From NCBI RefSeq assembly GCF_900606115.1, contig NZ_UWPJ01000039.1, positions 222,412 to 286,411 on the forward strand: a stretch of DNA of 64,000 nt, in the 5' to 3' direction. The notes beneath the pieces are model-generated. The model was not told where the DNA came from. It did no database searches and saw only the letters and a program-made list of their open reading frames with translations. Of this stretch, positions 17,246 through 27,190 are shown in pieces (the stretch's first letter is position 1; each line of letters begins with the position of its first letter). The position numbers and the translations under genes are program-made. The DNA comes from Pigmentiphaga humi (GTDB lineage: Bacteria; Pseudomonadota; Gammaproteobacteria; Burkholderiales; Burkholderiaceae_B).

Positions 17246-20200
17246 ATGAAATTTTTTTGGCCGCCGGGGCGTCCCAAGGCAAAAAGCGCCTCCTCGCAAC
17301 GGCATTTTCTATTTTGCATTCCCGGCTCGTGCAGGGCGCCTTCCTTCTGGGCCGACAAGGCTCCTGTCCGGGAGGAGCTATTCGGACCCGAGCGTCTCGA
17401 ACAGCATGCCAAGAGCCTGGCCTCGGCCCAATCCGTCACGACGAAGCCTTCGCGTGTCCCTTCATTGCGGCGGCGCCTGGATGCGAATGCCCGCCTGCTG
17501 TTGCGTAGCTACCGCGCCAGCGCCGCCGAACTGGAGACTGGCCGGCGGATCGTACCGGCCGCCGAATGGCTGCTCGACAATTATCATCTGGTCGAGAAGC
17601 AGATCAGCGAGATTCGCGCCGACCTGCCGGCGAACTACTACCGGCAACTGCCCAAGTTGGCCTCGGGCCCGTTCGCCGGCTATCCACGTGTCTTCGGGCT
17701 GGCCTGGGCCTTCATTGCGCATACCGATAGCCATCTCGACATAGGCATCCTGCGGCGTTTCATCGCTGCCTACCAGCAGGTCCAGCCGCTGACCATCGGC
17801 GAATTATGGGCGGTTGCGATCACGCTGCGCATCGTGCTGATAGAGAACTTGCGCCGCCTCGACGACCAGATCACGGCAGGCCGTACCGCGCGCGCGGACG
17901 CGGACCAGCTTGCGAACCGCCTGATCGTATCCGGCGGCGCGCGCGCGTCGCTCGAAGAAGACATCGCTTCGCGTTCGCCGCTGCCGCTGTCGGAACTGTT
18001 CGCCGCGCAGTTGGCTAAGCGGCTGAGGGACCGCGATCCGCTGGCGATGCCGGCGCTGGGATGGCTGGAAGAGCGGCTGGCGCGGCAGGGAGCCACCATC
18101 GACGACGCCGTGGCGCATGCACAGCAACGCCAGGGCGCTTCCAACGTCACGGTGCGCAATGTGATCACCAGCCTGAGGCTGATGGCGGACATCGACTGGC
18201 AGGAATGGTTCGAGAGCGTCAGCCTGGTGGATGCGCGACTGCGCGCGGGCAGCGGATTCGCGGCCATGGACTTCCCGACGCGCGACCGCTATCGCAGCGC
18301 AATCGAGCAGTTGGCACGCGGCTCGCCTTGTTCGGAGCTTGAGATCGCCGAGCGGGCTCTGGCGGCGGGGCGCGCCGCGGGGGCGTCACGCGTCGATGCG
18401 CGCGAGCGGGCACGGGTCCGGGATCCGGGTTATCACTTGATTGCCGAAGGCCGCGCCGCCTTGGCGCAATCGGTCGGTTTCAAGCCATCGCTGCGCGTGC
18501 GCCTCCGGAGCAGGCAGGGCGTTCAGAGTATCGCGGCCTACGTCGGTGCGATCGTGGGCGTCACGGCCATTTTGCTCGGCGCGGCATGGGCGCTGGCATC
18601 AGGTAACGGGCATGCCGCCGGCCATTCCGGCATCCTGGCGCTATGGCTCGCGGCCTTGCTGCTGCCGGCATCGGAACTGGCATCGGCGCTCGTCAACCGG
18701 CTGGCGGCCTGGCGCTTCGGCGCTGTGGCGTTGCCGGGGCTGGAACTCGCGGACGGCGTGCCGGGATCGTTGCGCACCCTGGTGGCCGTGCCGACGCTGT
18801 TGACCGGAAAGGCCGATCTGCTGGAGCAGATCGAGCGGCTGGAGGTCCACTATCTGGCCAGTGGCGGCGGCGACATCGTATTGGCTTTGCTGACCGACGG
18901 CATGGATGCCGACAGCGAATTTCCGGCCTCGGACCAGGACCTGCTGGCCGTCGGCGCCGACGGCATCGCAGCGCTGAATCGGCGCCATGGTCCGGCGCCC
19001 GCCGGCCCGCGTTTCATGCTGCTGCACCGGCGCCGGATCTTCAATGCGGCCGAAGGCGTGTGGATGGGCTGGGAGCGCAAGCGGGGCAAACTGCACGAGC
19101 TCAACCGGCTGCTGCGTGGCGCCGCCGACACCAGTTTCATGGCGGCTGGCGGCGGCTCGCCGGAGGTCCCGGATGGCGTGCGCTATGTGCTCACGCTCGA
19201 CGCCGACACGCGGCTTCCGCGCGATGCGGTTTCCAGGCTGGTCGGGAAGATGGCCCACGCGCTGAATCTGCCGCGGTTCGATGCCGCGTCGAAGCGTATC
19301 GTGGGCGGCCATGCCATTCTCCAGCCGCGCATCACCCCGGCGCTGCCCATGGGGCGGGAAGGGTCGGTATACCAGCGGATATCGTCCAGCCCGGCCGGGA
19401 TGGATCCTTACGCGATGGCGGTGTCGGACGTCTATCAGGACCTTTTCGGCGAGGGTTCCTATACCGGCAAGGGCATCTACGACATCGACGCCTTCGAGGC
19501 GGCGATGCGGGGCCGGGTGCCCGACAACACCCTGTTGAGCCACGACTTGTTCGAAGGCGTATTCGCGCGCGCCGGGCTGGCCACCGACGTCGAGCTGGTC
19601 GAGCAGGCGCCAGCGCGATACGACGTCGCGGCCGCGCGCCAGCATCGCTGGACCCGGGGCGATTGGCAGCTTCTGCCGTGGATGTTCGGGCGGCAGGACG
19701 GCGTGCATGCGATTCCCGCCGTCGGCCGCTGGAAGATGTTCGACAACCTGCGACGCTCGCTGCTGGCGCCGTCCATGCTGCTGGCCCTGGTCTGCGCCTG
19801 GCTGCTGCCCGCGGGGGCCGCGCCCGTCGCCGTGCTGCTGGTGTTGGCTTGCGCCGTCTTTCCGGCGCTGCTGCCGTTGCTGTCCGGCTGGCCGCGCCGC
19901 CCCGGGTCCCGCCTGCGCCGCCACGACGGCGCGTTGACGGCCGACCTGAGGCTGGCCGCCCTCCAGGCGGGGTTGAGCCTGGCCTTCCTGGCGGATCAGG
20001 CATGGCGCATGGGCGACGCCGTCGGACGTACGTTGGTGCGCCTGCTGGTTACGCGGCGGCACTTGCTGGAGTGGACGAGCACGGCTCAGTCGGGCAAGCG
20101 CGATCATCCCGATCTGGCGGGCTTTTACCGCTACATGGCCCCAGGCGCGGCGGCAGGTCTGGTGCTGGCAACCGGCGCGCTGGTCTTCGCGCCGGTGGGC

Positions 20201-23200
20201 GCGGCAATGCTTGTCTGGCCGTTCGCGCTGCTGTGGCTGGCGGCGCCCGCACTGGCCTTGTGGTCCAGCAAGCCCCCCGCGATTGCGCGGCGGCACGAGC
20301 TTCGGCCAGAGGATGTACGCGCCCTCCGCGCGACGGCTCGGCGCACCTGGCGCTACTTCGAAACCTACGTGACCCCGGCGGATCACATGCTGCCGCCGGA
20401 CAATTTCCAGGAAGACCCGAAGCCCGCCCTGGCGCGGCGCACTTCTCCGACCAACATCGGACTCTACCTGCTGTCCGCCGTGGCGGCGCGCGATTTCGGC
20501 TGGACCGGCACGCTGGACACGGTCGAACGCCTGGAGGCCACATTGGCCACCTTGCGCGAGCTGCCGCGGCACAAGGGCCATTTCTTCAACTGGTACGGCA
20601 CCGCGGACCTGCGCGTGCTCGACCCGCCCTATGTCTCGTCCGTGGACAGCGGCAACCTGGCGGGTCATTTGCTGACGCTGGCCAATGCCTGCGAGGAGTG
20701 GCGGGATGGCGTTCCCTCGGCAGCGGCCAGGGCCGGCATGGACGATGCGCTGCAACTCGCCCTGCAGGCCTTGGCGGCTCTGACCGGGCAGCCGGGCGCG
20801 CCGTCGGCGCGCCTGACCATGTTGATGGACGACATGGCGGCGCAGTTGCAGGGACCTCGGAGCGTGGAGGCCATCGCGCCGGTGCTGGAGCGTCTGGCGG
20901 AGAAAGCCGCTGACGCCGCGCACGAGCTGTGGCCGGCGCGACAGGACGAAGCGGGAGACCTGGCGTTCTGGCTCAACGCCTTGGCTCGATCCGCCGCTTC
21001 GCATGCGCGCGATCGGCGGCCGGAACAGACGCCCGAGGCGCTGGCGGGCAGGCTGCAGTCCCTCGCCGATACGGCGCGCGAGATCGCGCTCGCCATGGAC
21101 TTCGCATTTCTCCTGGATCCCGAGCGCCGTCTGCTGTCCATCGGCTATTCGCTGGCCGAGCAGCGGCTGGACCCCAGTTGCTATGACTTGCTGGCGTCTG
21201 AGGCCCGCCTGGCCAGCCTGTTCGCCATCGCCAAGGGCGATGCGCCGACGCGGCATTGGTTCCGGCTCGGCCGCGCCGCCGTACCGATTGGAGGAAGGGC
21301 GGCGCTGATTTCCTGGTCCGGATCCATGTTCGAGTACCTGATGCCCTCGCTGGTGATGCGCGCCCCGGCCGGCAGCCTGCTCGAACAGACCAATCGCCTC
21401 GTCGTGCAGCGGCAGGTGGCCTATGGCCGTTCCCTGGGCATTCCGTGGGGGATGTCGGAGTCGGCGTACAACGCCCGCGATTTGGAGTTCACCTACCAGT
21501 ACGCCAATTTCGGCGTGCCCGGCCTCGGGCTCAAGCGCGGACTGGCCGACGACAGGGTGATCGCTCCGTACGCGACCGGCTTGGCGGCAATGGTGGATCC
21601 AGCGGCAGCGTGCATCAACTACGCTCATCTTGCCGCGCTGGGCGGGCTCGGCCGGCACGGCTTTTATGAAGCGTTCGACTTCACGCCGGCGCGCGTCCCG
21701 GAGGGCAGGGTGGTGGCGGTCGTGCGCAGCTACATGGCCCATCATCAGGGCATGACCATCGTGGCGCTGGCCAACGTGCTGCTGGACGGCGGCATGCGTG
21801 CGCGCTTTCACCGCGAACCGATGATCCACGCCAGCGAACTTCTGCTGCAGGAGCGCATGCCGCGCGATGTCGTGGCCGAGCACCCGCGCGCTGAGGAAGT
21901 GAGGGCTTCCCATGAGGACAGCCATACGCCGACGCCGACAGTGCGACGCATGTCCTCGGTGCAGCCGGGCCCGGCGCCGGTTACGCATCTGCTCTCCAAC
22001 GGGCGCTACAGCGTGATGCTGACGGCGGCCGGCGGCGGCTATAGCCGCTGGCGGGGCCTGGCCGTGACGCGTTGGCGCGAGGACGCGACCCGGGACCCCT
22101 GGGGAAGCTTCGTCTATCTGCGCGACGTGCGCAGCAGTCAGACCTGGTCCGCCAGCCCGCAACCGATGGCGGACGCCGCACGGCCAGGCGAAGTCCTGTT
22201 CGGAGAGGACAGGGCCAGCTTTGTCCGCCGCGACGGGAGCCTGGCCACGACGCTGGACGTGCTCGTTTCAGGGGAGGACGATTGCGAAGTGCGCCGCCTG
22301 GCGTTGGCCAATAGCGGCTGGCGCGCGAGGGAGGTGGATGTCACGTCGTATGCCGAACTGGCCCTGGCCGCGCCGTCGGCCGACGAAGCCCACCCCGCGT
22401 TCTCCAAGCTCTTCGTGTTGACGGAATACCTGCCGGAATTCGGCGCGCTGATCGCCAGCCGCCGCCCCCGCGCGCCCGACGAGCCGCCGGTCTGGGCCGC
22501 GCATTTCGCGGTCGTGGAGGGCGAGATCACGGCCGAGCCGCAATACGAGTCCGATCGGGCCCGCTTTCTGGGCCGAGGCCGGGATGCGGCGTCGGCTTCC
22601 GCCATCCAGGATGGCCTGCCGCTGTCGAACACCGCGGGTTGTGTGCTCGATCCGGTGTTCTCGCTGCGCCAGCGTGTGCTGATCCCGCCGGGCGGGGCGG
22701 CAAGCGTTGCGTTCTGGACAGTCATCGCGCCGAGCCGCCCGGAACTGCTGGAATTGATCGATCGGCATCATGACCGCAGCGCGTTCGACCGGGCCGCCAC
22801 CTTGGCGTGGACGCAGGCCCAGGTCCAGTTGCGCCATCTGGGCATGGACTCGGACGAAGCGGCCGATTTCCAGCGCCTGGCGGCGCCGATCATCTACGCC
22901 GACCGGCGCATGCGCGCTTTGCCGGAGCTTGTCCGGCAAGGCGCCGCGGCGCAGTCCGGCCTCTGGGCCTATGCGGTCTCCGGCGACCTGCCCATCGTCC
23001 TGCTGCGAATCGGCGACATCGAGGACATGGGCCAGGTGCACCAGCTGCTGCGGGCACATGAGTACTGGCGCATGAAGCAGCTCGCCGTCGATCTGGTGAT
23101 CCTCAACGAACGCGCTTCTTCCTATGTGCAGGACTTGCAGATCGCGATCGAGACGGCGGTGCGCAGCAGCCAGTCGGGTCCCCGCTTCGAGGCGGGGCTG

Positions 23201-25840
23201 GCGCAGGGGGCGATCCACGCGCTGCGTGCGGACCTGATCGGGTTCGAGGCGCGCGGCTTGCTGCAGTCGGCCGCGCGGGTCGAACTCATCGCCAGCCAGG
23301 GAACCATCGCCGATCGGCTGGCGCGTTTGGCGCCCACGGAGGCGGGAAGCGCGGTCGGACCGGTGTTGCCCGCGCTGCAACGGGCGCCGCGGGACGCCGC
23401 TCCTCGGCCGACGCAGCCGCCGCCATCCGAAGACTTGGAGTTTTTCAATGGCCTGGGGGGCTTTGCGACGGATGGCCGAGAATACGTGGTGCGCCTTTCG
23501 GCCGGACAGACGACGCCGCAACCTTGGATCAACGTGGTCGCCAATCCCGGCTTCGGCTTTCAGGTCTCGGCGGAAGGCAGCGCCAGCACGTGGTGCGAGA
23601 ACAGCCGCGAGAACCAGCTCACCCCTTGGTCGAACGACCCGGTGACCGATCCGTCCGGCGAAGCCTTCTTCGTGAAGGATCTTGAAAGCGAGGTGCTGTG
23701 GTCGCCCACGGCGCAGCCCAGGCGTGGCGCTGGCGACTACGAGGCGCGGCACGGTTGGGGCTACAGCCGCTTCGCGCATGAAGCGAACGGCATCGCACTG
23801 GAGCTGCTGCAATACGTGCCGCTGGAGGATCCGGTGAAGATTTCGCGCCTGACCCTGCGCAATCTATCGGGCCGGACGCGCCGCCTTTCGGTGACGTCCT
23901 ACGCGGAATGGGTGCTGGGAACATCCAGGGGGGCATCGGCGCCCTTCATCGTGACCGCCATCGACACCGCCAGCGGCGCGATGCTGGCCCGCAGGCCCTG
24001 GGGGGTGGCCTTCCCGGGCCGAGTCGCCTTCGCCGACCTGAGAGGCCGGCAAACGGCCTGGACCGGGGACCGCACCGAGTTCCTGGGACGCCATGGCGGT
24101 CCGGGAGCGCCTGCGGCCTTGCTGGGGCGCCAGCCGCTTTCCGGCGCCACGGGAGCGGGGCTGGATCCGTGCGCGGCTTTGCAATGCGTCGTGGAACTGG
24201 CCGCCGGCGAGTCGGTCGAGGTGGTCGCCCTGTTGGGCGAAAGCGCGTCCGAGGAGGCCGCGAGGGCCTTGGTCGGCCGCTACCGCGCGGCGGACCTCGA
24301 TGCCGTGCTGGCGGACGTCGCCGCCTATTGGGAGCAGACACTTGGCGCCGTTCGGGTCAAGACGCCGGACCGCGCCATGGACATCATGCTCAATGGCTGG
24401 CTGCTGTACCAGACCATCGTCTGCAGGCTGTGGGCACGCTCGGCCTTCTACCAGGCCAGCGGCGCCTATGGGTTCCGGGACCAGTTGCAGGACGGCATGG
24501 CCCTGACCTTTGCGCAGCCAGAGGAGACCCGGCGCCACTTGCTGCGCGCGGCGGGGCGGCAGTTCGTCGAAGGCGATGTGCAGCACTGGTGGCTGCCCCA
24601 CTCGGGGCAGGGGGTGCGCACCCGCATCTCGGACGACCGCGTCTGGCTGGCCCTTGCCGCCGCGACCTATGTCAACGCCACGGGCGATGCCGCGGTGCTC
24701 GACGAGGCGGCCGGGTTCCTGGACGGCCCGGCGCTGCGGCCGGGCGAGCACGACGCCTTCTTCCAGCCCGCTGCCGCGGGACAATCCGCCTCGTTGTTCG
24801 AGCACTGCGCGCGCGGTCTCGATCAGTGCATCGCGCTGACTGGCCCCCATGGCCTGCCTCTAATAGGCACCGGCGACTGGAACGATGGAATGAACCGGGT
24901 AGGCGCCGGTGGCCAGGGCGAGAGCGTATGGCTTGGTTGGCTATTGGTGCGCACGATTGCGCTCTTGGCGCCGCTGGCGCCGGAGCGGGACCAGGCGCGC
25001 GCAAGCCGCTGGCGGGCGCATTCGGAAACAGTGCGGGTGGCCATCGAGCGCGAGGCCTGGGACGGCGCCTGGTATCGCCGCGCGACCTTCGACGACGGAA
25101 CCTGGCTGGGGACCAGCGGCAACGACGAGTGCCGCATCGATGCCATCGCCCAGGCGTGGGCCGTGCTCTCCGGGGCTGCCGACGCAGGACGCGCGGCCAT
25201 GGCAATGGATTCGCTGGCGCGGCATCTCATTCGTCCCGGCGAGCAACTGGCGCTGCTGCTGGCGCCGCCATTCGACAAGACCGCGCAGGACCCCGGCTAC
25301 ATCAAAGGCTACCCGCCCGGCCTGCGCGAGAACGGCGGCCAGTACAGCCATGCGGCCATGTGGGCCATTCTTGCCTTTGCCGGGCTGGGCGACGGCGATC
25401 GCGCCGCGGCGCTGTTCGATCTCGTCAATCCCATCAACCATGCGCGCACGCCGGAGGCGGTCGCGCGCTACCGGGTCGAACCTTACGTGGTCGCCGCCGA
25501 CGTCTACGCCGTGGCGCCCCATGTGGGGCGGGGCGGATGGACCTGGTACACGGGCTCGGCCGGATGGATGTACCGCGCGGGCGTGGAAGGGATTCTGGGC
25601 CTGCGGCGCGAAGGGGACTGGCTTCGCGTCAGCCCTTGCATTCCTTCGGCGTGGCCGGGTTTCGAGGCCAGGCTGCAGGTGGGCTCGACCGACTGCTCGA
25701 TTCAGGTGCAGCGTGCTTCTTTGGCGCAGGATCGCACAGCCCTGCAAGCGATGCTGGATGGTCGGGCGGTTCGATGCGAGTCGGGGAGCGTGAGCGTTCC
25801 GCTCGATGGCGGGACGCACTGCTTGGTGTTGACCGTCTAG
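17246..25840 (+). CDS. ndvB: Cyclic beta-1,2-glucan synthase
   Basis: Giant inner-membrane enzyme, about 2864 residues, that builds and cyclises beta-1,2-glucans from UDP-glucose; the product goes to the periplasm. N-terminal region followed by membrane segments around 'AAYVGAIVGVTAILLGAAW' (near residue 430) and again near residues 850-1030. The GT84 glycosyltransferase core has 'LDADTRLPRD' (about 650) and 'QHRWTRGDW' (about 800). A glycoamylase-like domain includes 'GIPWGMSESAYN' (about 1400). The C-terminal GH94 phosphorylase-like domain carries 'GTGDWNDGMN' (about 2543). The ATG at 17246 gives the length usual for NdvB/Cgs proteins. It is monocistronic here. The product typically aids osmoadaptation and host interaction. 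Confidence 0.93.
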   Translation: MKFFWPPGRPKAKSASSQRHFLFCIPGSCRAPSFWADKAPVREELFGPERLEQHAKSLASAQSVTTKPSRVPSLRRRLDANARLLLRSYRASAAELETGRRIVPAAEWLLDNYHLVEKQISEIRADLPANYYRQLPKLASGPFAGYPRVFGLAWAFIAHTDSHLDIGILRRFIAAYQQVQPLTIGELWAVAITLRIVLIENLRRLDDQITAGRTARADADQLANRLIVSGGARASLEEDIASRSPLPLSELFAAQLAKRLRDRDPLAMPALGWLEERLARQGATIDDAVAHAQQRQGASNVTVRNVITSLRLMADIDWQEWFESVSLVDARLRAGSGFAAMDFPTRDRYRSAIEQLARGSPCSELEIAERALAAGRAAGASRVDARERARVRDPGYHLIAEGRAALAQSVGFKPSLRVRLRSRQGVQSIAAYVGAIVGVTAILLGAAWALASGNGHAAGHSGILALWLAALLLPASELASALVNRLAAWRFGAVALPGLELADGVPGSLRTLVAVPTLLTGKADLLEQIERLEVHYLASGGGDIVLALLTDGMDADSEFPASDQDLLAVGADGIAALNRRHGPAPAGPRFMLLHRRRIFNAAEGVWMGWERKRGKLHELNRLLRGAADTSFMAAGGGSPEVPDGVRYVLTLDADTRLPRDAVSRLVGKMAHALNLPRFDAASKRIVGGHAILQPRITPALPMGREGSVYQRISSSPAGMDPYAMAVSDVYQDLFGEGSYTGKGIYDIDAFEAAMRGRVPDNTLLSHDLFEGVFARAGLATDVELVEQAPARYDVAAARQHRWTRGDWQLLPWMFGRQDGVHAIPAVGRWKMFDNLRRSLLAPSMLLALVCAWLLPAGAAPVAVLLVLACAVFPALLPLLSGWPRRPGSRLRRHDGALTADLRLAALQAGLSLAFLADQAWRMGDAVGRTLVRLLVTRRHLLEWTSTAQSGKRDHPDLAGFYRYMAPGAAAGLVLATGALVFAPVGAAMLVWPFALLWLAAPALALWSSKPPAIARRHELRPEDVRALRATARRTWRYFETYVTPADHMLPPDNFQEDPKPALARRTSPTNIGLYLLSAVAARDFGWTGTLDTVERLEATLATLRELPRHKGHFFNWYGTADLRVLDPPYVSSVDSGNLAGHLLTLANACEEWRDGVPSAAARAGMDDALQLALQALAALTGQPGAPSARLTMLMDDMAAQLQGPRSVEAIAPVLERLAEKAADAAHELWPARQDEAGDLAFWLNALARSAASHARDRRPEQTPEALAGRLQSLADTAREIALAMDFAFLLDPERRLLSIGYSLAEQRLDPSCYDLLASEARLASLFAIAKGDAPTRHWFRLGRAAVPIGGRAALISWSGSMFEYLMPSLVMRAPAGSLLEQTNRLVVQRQVAYGRSLGIPWGMSESAYNARDLEFTYQYANFGVPGLGLKRGLADDRVIAPYATGLAAMVDPAAACINYAHLAALGGLGRHGFYEAFDFTPARVPEGRVVAVVRSYMAHHQGMTIVALANVLLDGGMRARFHREPMIHASELLLQERMPRDVVAEHPRAEEVRASHEDSHTPTPTVRRMSSVQPGPAPVTHLLSNGRYSVMLTAAGGGYSRWRGLAVTRWREDATRDPWGSFVYLRDVRSSQTWSASPQPMADAARPGEVLFGEDRASFVRRDGSLATTLDVLVSGEDDCEVRRLALANSGWRAREVDVTSYAELALAAPSADEAHPAFSKLFVLTEYLPEFGALIASRRPRAPDEPPVWAAHFAVVEGEITAEPQYESDRARFLGRGRDAASASAIQDGLPLSNTAGCVLDPVFSLRQRVLIPPGGAASVAFWTVIAPSRPELLELIDRHHDRSAFDRAATLAWTQAQVQLRHLGMDSDEAADFQRLAAPIIYADRRMRALPELVRQGAAAQSGLWAYAVSGDLPIVLLRIGDIEDMGQVHQLLRAHEYWRMKQLAVDLVILNERASSYVQDLQIAIETAVRSSQSGPRFEAGLAQGAIHALRADLIGFEARGLLQSAARVELIASQGTIADRLARLAPTEAGSAVGPVLPALQRAPRDAAPRPTQPPPSEDLEFFNGLGGFATDGREYVVRLSAGQTTPQPWINVVANPGFGFQVSAEGSASTWCENSRENQLTPWSNDPVTDPSGEAFFVKDLESEVLWSPTAQPRRGAGDYEARHGWGYSRFAHEANGIALELLQYVPLEDPVKISRLTLRNLSGRTRRLSVTSYAEWVLGTSRGASAPFIVTAIDTASGAMLARRPWGVAFPGRVAFADLRGRQTAWTGDRTEFLGRHGGPGAPAALLGRQPLSGATGAGLDPCAALQCVVELAAGESVEVVALLGESASEEAARALVGRYRAADLDAVLADVAAYWEQTLGAVRVKTPDRAMDIMLNGWLLYQTIVCRLWARSAFYQASGAYGFRDQLQDGMALTFAQPEETRRHLLRAAGRQFVEGDVQHWWLPHSGQGVRTRISDDRVWLALAAATYVNATGDAAVLDEAAGFLDGPALRPGEHDAFFQPAAAGQSASLFEHCARGLDQCIALTGPHGLPLIGTGDWNDGMNRVGAGGQGESVWLGWLLVRTIALLAPLAPERDQARASRWRAHSETVRVAIEREAWDGAWYRRATFDDGTWLGTSGNDECRIDAIAQAWAVLSGAADAGRAAMAMDSLARHLIRPGEQLALLLAPPFDKTAQDPGYIKGYPPGLRENGGQYSHAAMWAILAFAGLGDGDRAAALFDLVNPINHARTPEAVARYRVEPYVVAADVYAVAPHVGRGGWTWYTGSAGWMYRAGVEGILGLRREGDWLRVSPCIPSAWPGFEARLQVGSTDCSIQVQRASLAQDRTALQAMLDGRAVRCESGSVSVPLDGGTHCLVLTV

Positions 25841-26229
25841 ATGAAAACTCCATCCCCTGGCCGCTGGCGGCCATCCTGATGCGCCTGAATCGGGAGTAGG
25901 CCGGCCGGGTGGGCCTTGACCTTGCCGCCCAGCGCCAGCGACGCCCGCAGGGTGTCGTTGATACGGGTCTGCCAGCCGTCGCCGCTGGCGCGCAGCGCGG
26001 CCAGCACGTCGGCGTCCAGGCGCAGCTTCACCGCTTCCTTCGTCACGGCCTGGGTGCTGCCCACGGGGCGCCCCCGGCGCTTGGCGATCTGCTCCGGCGT
26101 ATGCCCCTGGGCGAACTTGCCCGCCTTGGCCTCGGCCAGCGATTCGCGCAGCCCAGGCAGCGCCTGGCCAGCGTCGGCTTCGATGGCCTTAGCCACCTTG
26201 TCCACGTCCAGTTTCTTCAGGGTCTTCAT
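25837..26229 (-). CDS. BrnA-like antitoxin
   Basis: Protein of 130 residues whose core 'KEAVKLRLDADVLAALRA' and 'WQTRINDTLRASL' matches BrnA-type antitoxins, a ribbon-helix-helix DNA-binding fold that neutralises a ribonuclease toxin and represses its own operon. The N-terminal 'KRRGRPVGS' is a basic linker. The ORF ends four bases inside the end of ndvB; the last ~20 residues look unconserved and may be readthrough. Its start lies two bases after the stop of the toxin remnant (26232-26459), so this is an antitoxin whose partner is broken. Confidence 0.75.
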   Translation of the reverse strand: MKTLKKLDVDKVAKAIEADAGQALPGLRESLAEAKAGKFAQGHTPEQIAKRRGRPVGSTQAVTKEAVKLRLDADVLAALRASGDGWQTRINDTLRASLALGGKVKAHPAGLLPIQAHQDGRQRPGDGVFI

Positions 26230-26231
26230 GG

Positions 26232-26459
26232 TCAGCTCCGCTTGATGTCCTTGGCTTTCACGTTGGCGCGCTCGGCCTTGGCGTACACCATCACCAGCAG
26301 CACGATTTCATCGTCCACCAAGTGGAAGTCGATCACCCGAGCGTCGCCGCGCTTGCCCATGCCTGGGCGCGACCAGCGCACCTTGGGCGCCGTCGGCGCC
26401 GGGGATCACGTTGCCAGCGTCTGGGTTCTCGGCATAGGTCGTGAACGATGCCGACCTAT
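26232..26459 (-). pseudogene. Truncated, frameshifted RelE/ParE-type toxin
   Basis: Reading leftward, the C-terminal half of a RelE/ParE-family toxin is recognisable: 'YAENPDAGNVIPGADGA' in one frame, then 'KVRWSRPGMGKRG' and 'VLLVMVYAKAERANVKAKD' in another. The frame change falls near 26385-26398 and looks like a two-base loss where family members have 'GGARKVRW'. The N-terminal half is missing and the sequence abuts the end of the IS remnant at 26460. A functional toxin is therefore unlikely. Toxin-before-antitoxin order, as in HigBA systems, is inferred. Confidence 0.65.
26434..26459. repeat. Inverted repeat abutting the IS end
   Basis: ATAGGTCG (26434-26441) and CGACCTAT (26452-26459) form a perfect 8-base dyad with a 10-base spacer. 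It touches the proposed IS boundary. It may have arisen during insertion or rearrangement, or be chance within the toxin gene. Confidence 0.4.
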
Positions 26460-27090
26460 TGACCTGCCGGGTTTCCTCGGACCACTGAATACTTGGAGAA
26501 CGGCCTCGGTTAAGCGGCGCTCAGGCCGCACTGTGATCCAAATGCGTAGGGGGTTAGGTTTTTCAGACTGGAATGCGGCCTGACCTCGTTGTAATGTCGT
26601 CGCCAGGTTTCGATGACGACCTTGGCTTCAATGCGGTTGCGGAACCACTCCATCGCCAGACATTCATCCCTAAATTTTCCGTTGAAACTCTCCGCTGTTC
26701 CGTTCTGCCAGGGTTTGCCGGGATCGATTAATGCCATGCCCAGGTCTTGCTGGGTAGCCGAGTGCAGTAGTGCGCGTGAGACGAATTCCGGGCCATTGTC
26801 GGACCGAAGAACGCGCGGCGCACCCCGCACACTTATCAACTGGCTGAGGACCTCGATGACCCGATTCGAACGGATCGAACCCGCGACATCGATAGCCAAG
26901 GATTCCCGGGGTGTACTCGTCCACGACGGTCAGACATTTCAATTGCTGACCGTTGGCGCAGGCATCGAATACGAAGTCGTATGTCCATACCTGATTGACC
27001 GCTTCGGGCGTGGCAGGTCGCAGTCGACTTCCCGCAATCCGGCGCCGTGGCCGCTTGCGCGGCCCTCGAACACGCCTGAGCACACGAAAA
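26460..27090 (-). mobile_element. Decayed IS3-family insertion sequence remnant
   Basis: The C-terminal part of an IS3-family orfB transposase lies on the minus strand. Upstream frame: 'RKRPRRRIAGSRLRPATPEA', 'VWTYDFVFDACANG', 'CLTVVDEYT'. Downstream frame: 'AIDVAGSIRSNRVIEVLSQL', 'RSDNGPEF', 'DPGKPWQNGTAESFNGKFRD', 'HYNEVRPHSSL'. The frames join through one extra C in the run at 26908-26911 (GGGG on the plus strand). The DDE residues of the C-terminal part, including the Glu in 'NGTAESFNGK', remain. OrfA and the orfB N-terminus are absent. The right end, TGACCTGCCGGGTTTCCTCGG from 26460, looks like an IS3-type terminal inverted repeat; the left end near 27090 is approximate. Confidence 0.72.
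26510..27090 (-). pseudogene. IS3-family transposase orfB fragment (frameshifted)
   Basis: Integrase-core transposase fragment inside the IS remnant. It lacks its N-terminus and is frameshifted at 26908-26911, so no functional enzyme can be made. The last 129 residues remain an intact open frame (26510-26899) with 'DNGPEF' and 'GKPWQNGTAESFNGKFRDEC'. Removing one base from the C-run restores 'TRESLAIDVAGS' and a continuous integrase core. Confidence 0.78.
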
Positions 27091-27127
27091 TGGTGATATT
27101 TAGTGTTGAATGATCCCTTCTGAAATG

Positions 27128-27149
27128 AAAAAAGCCCGTAAATACGGGC
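27128..27149 (-). terminator. Rho-independent terminator of yicC
   Basis: On the minus strand the stem GCCCGTA / TACGGGC is followed by TTTTTT (plus-strand A-run 27128-27133). It lies 41 bases past the yicC stop, well placed to end that transcript. Confidence 0.85.
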
Positions 27150-27190
27150 ATCTCTGGGGTATGTGGGACGTTGTGAAACGTCGTGATCCA

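Noticed and set aside
18641..22162. 1173-codon open frame antisense to ndvB
   Set aside because: Shadow of the ndvB codon pattern; low-complexity translation with no motifs.
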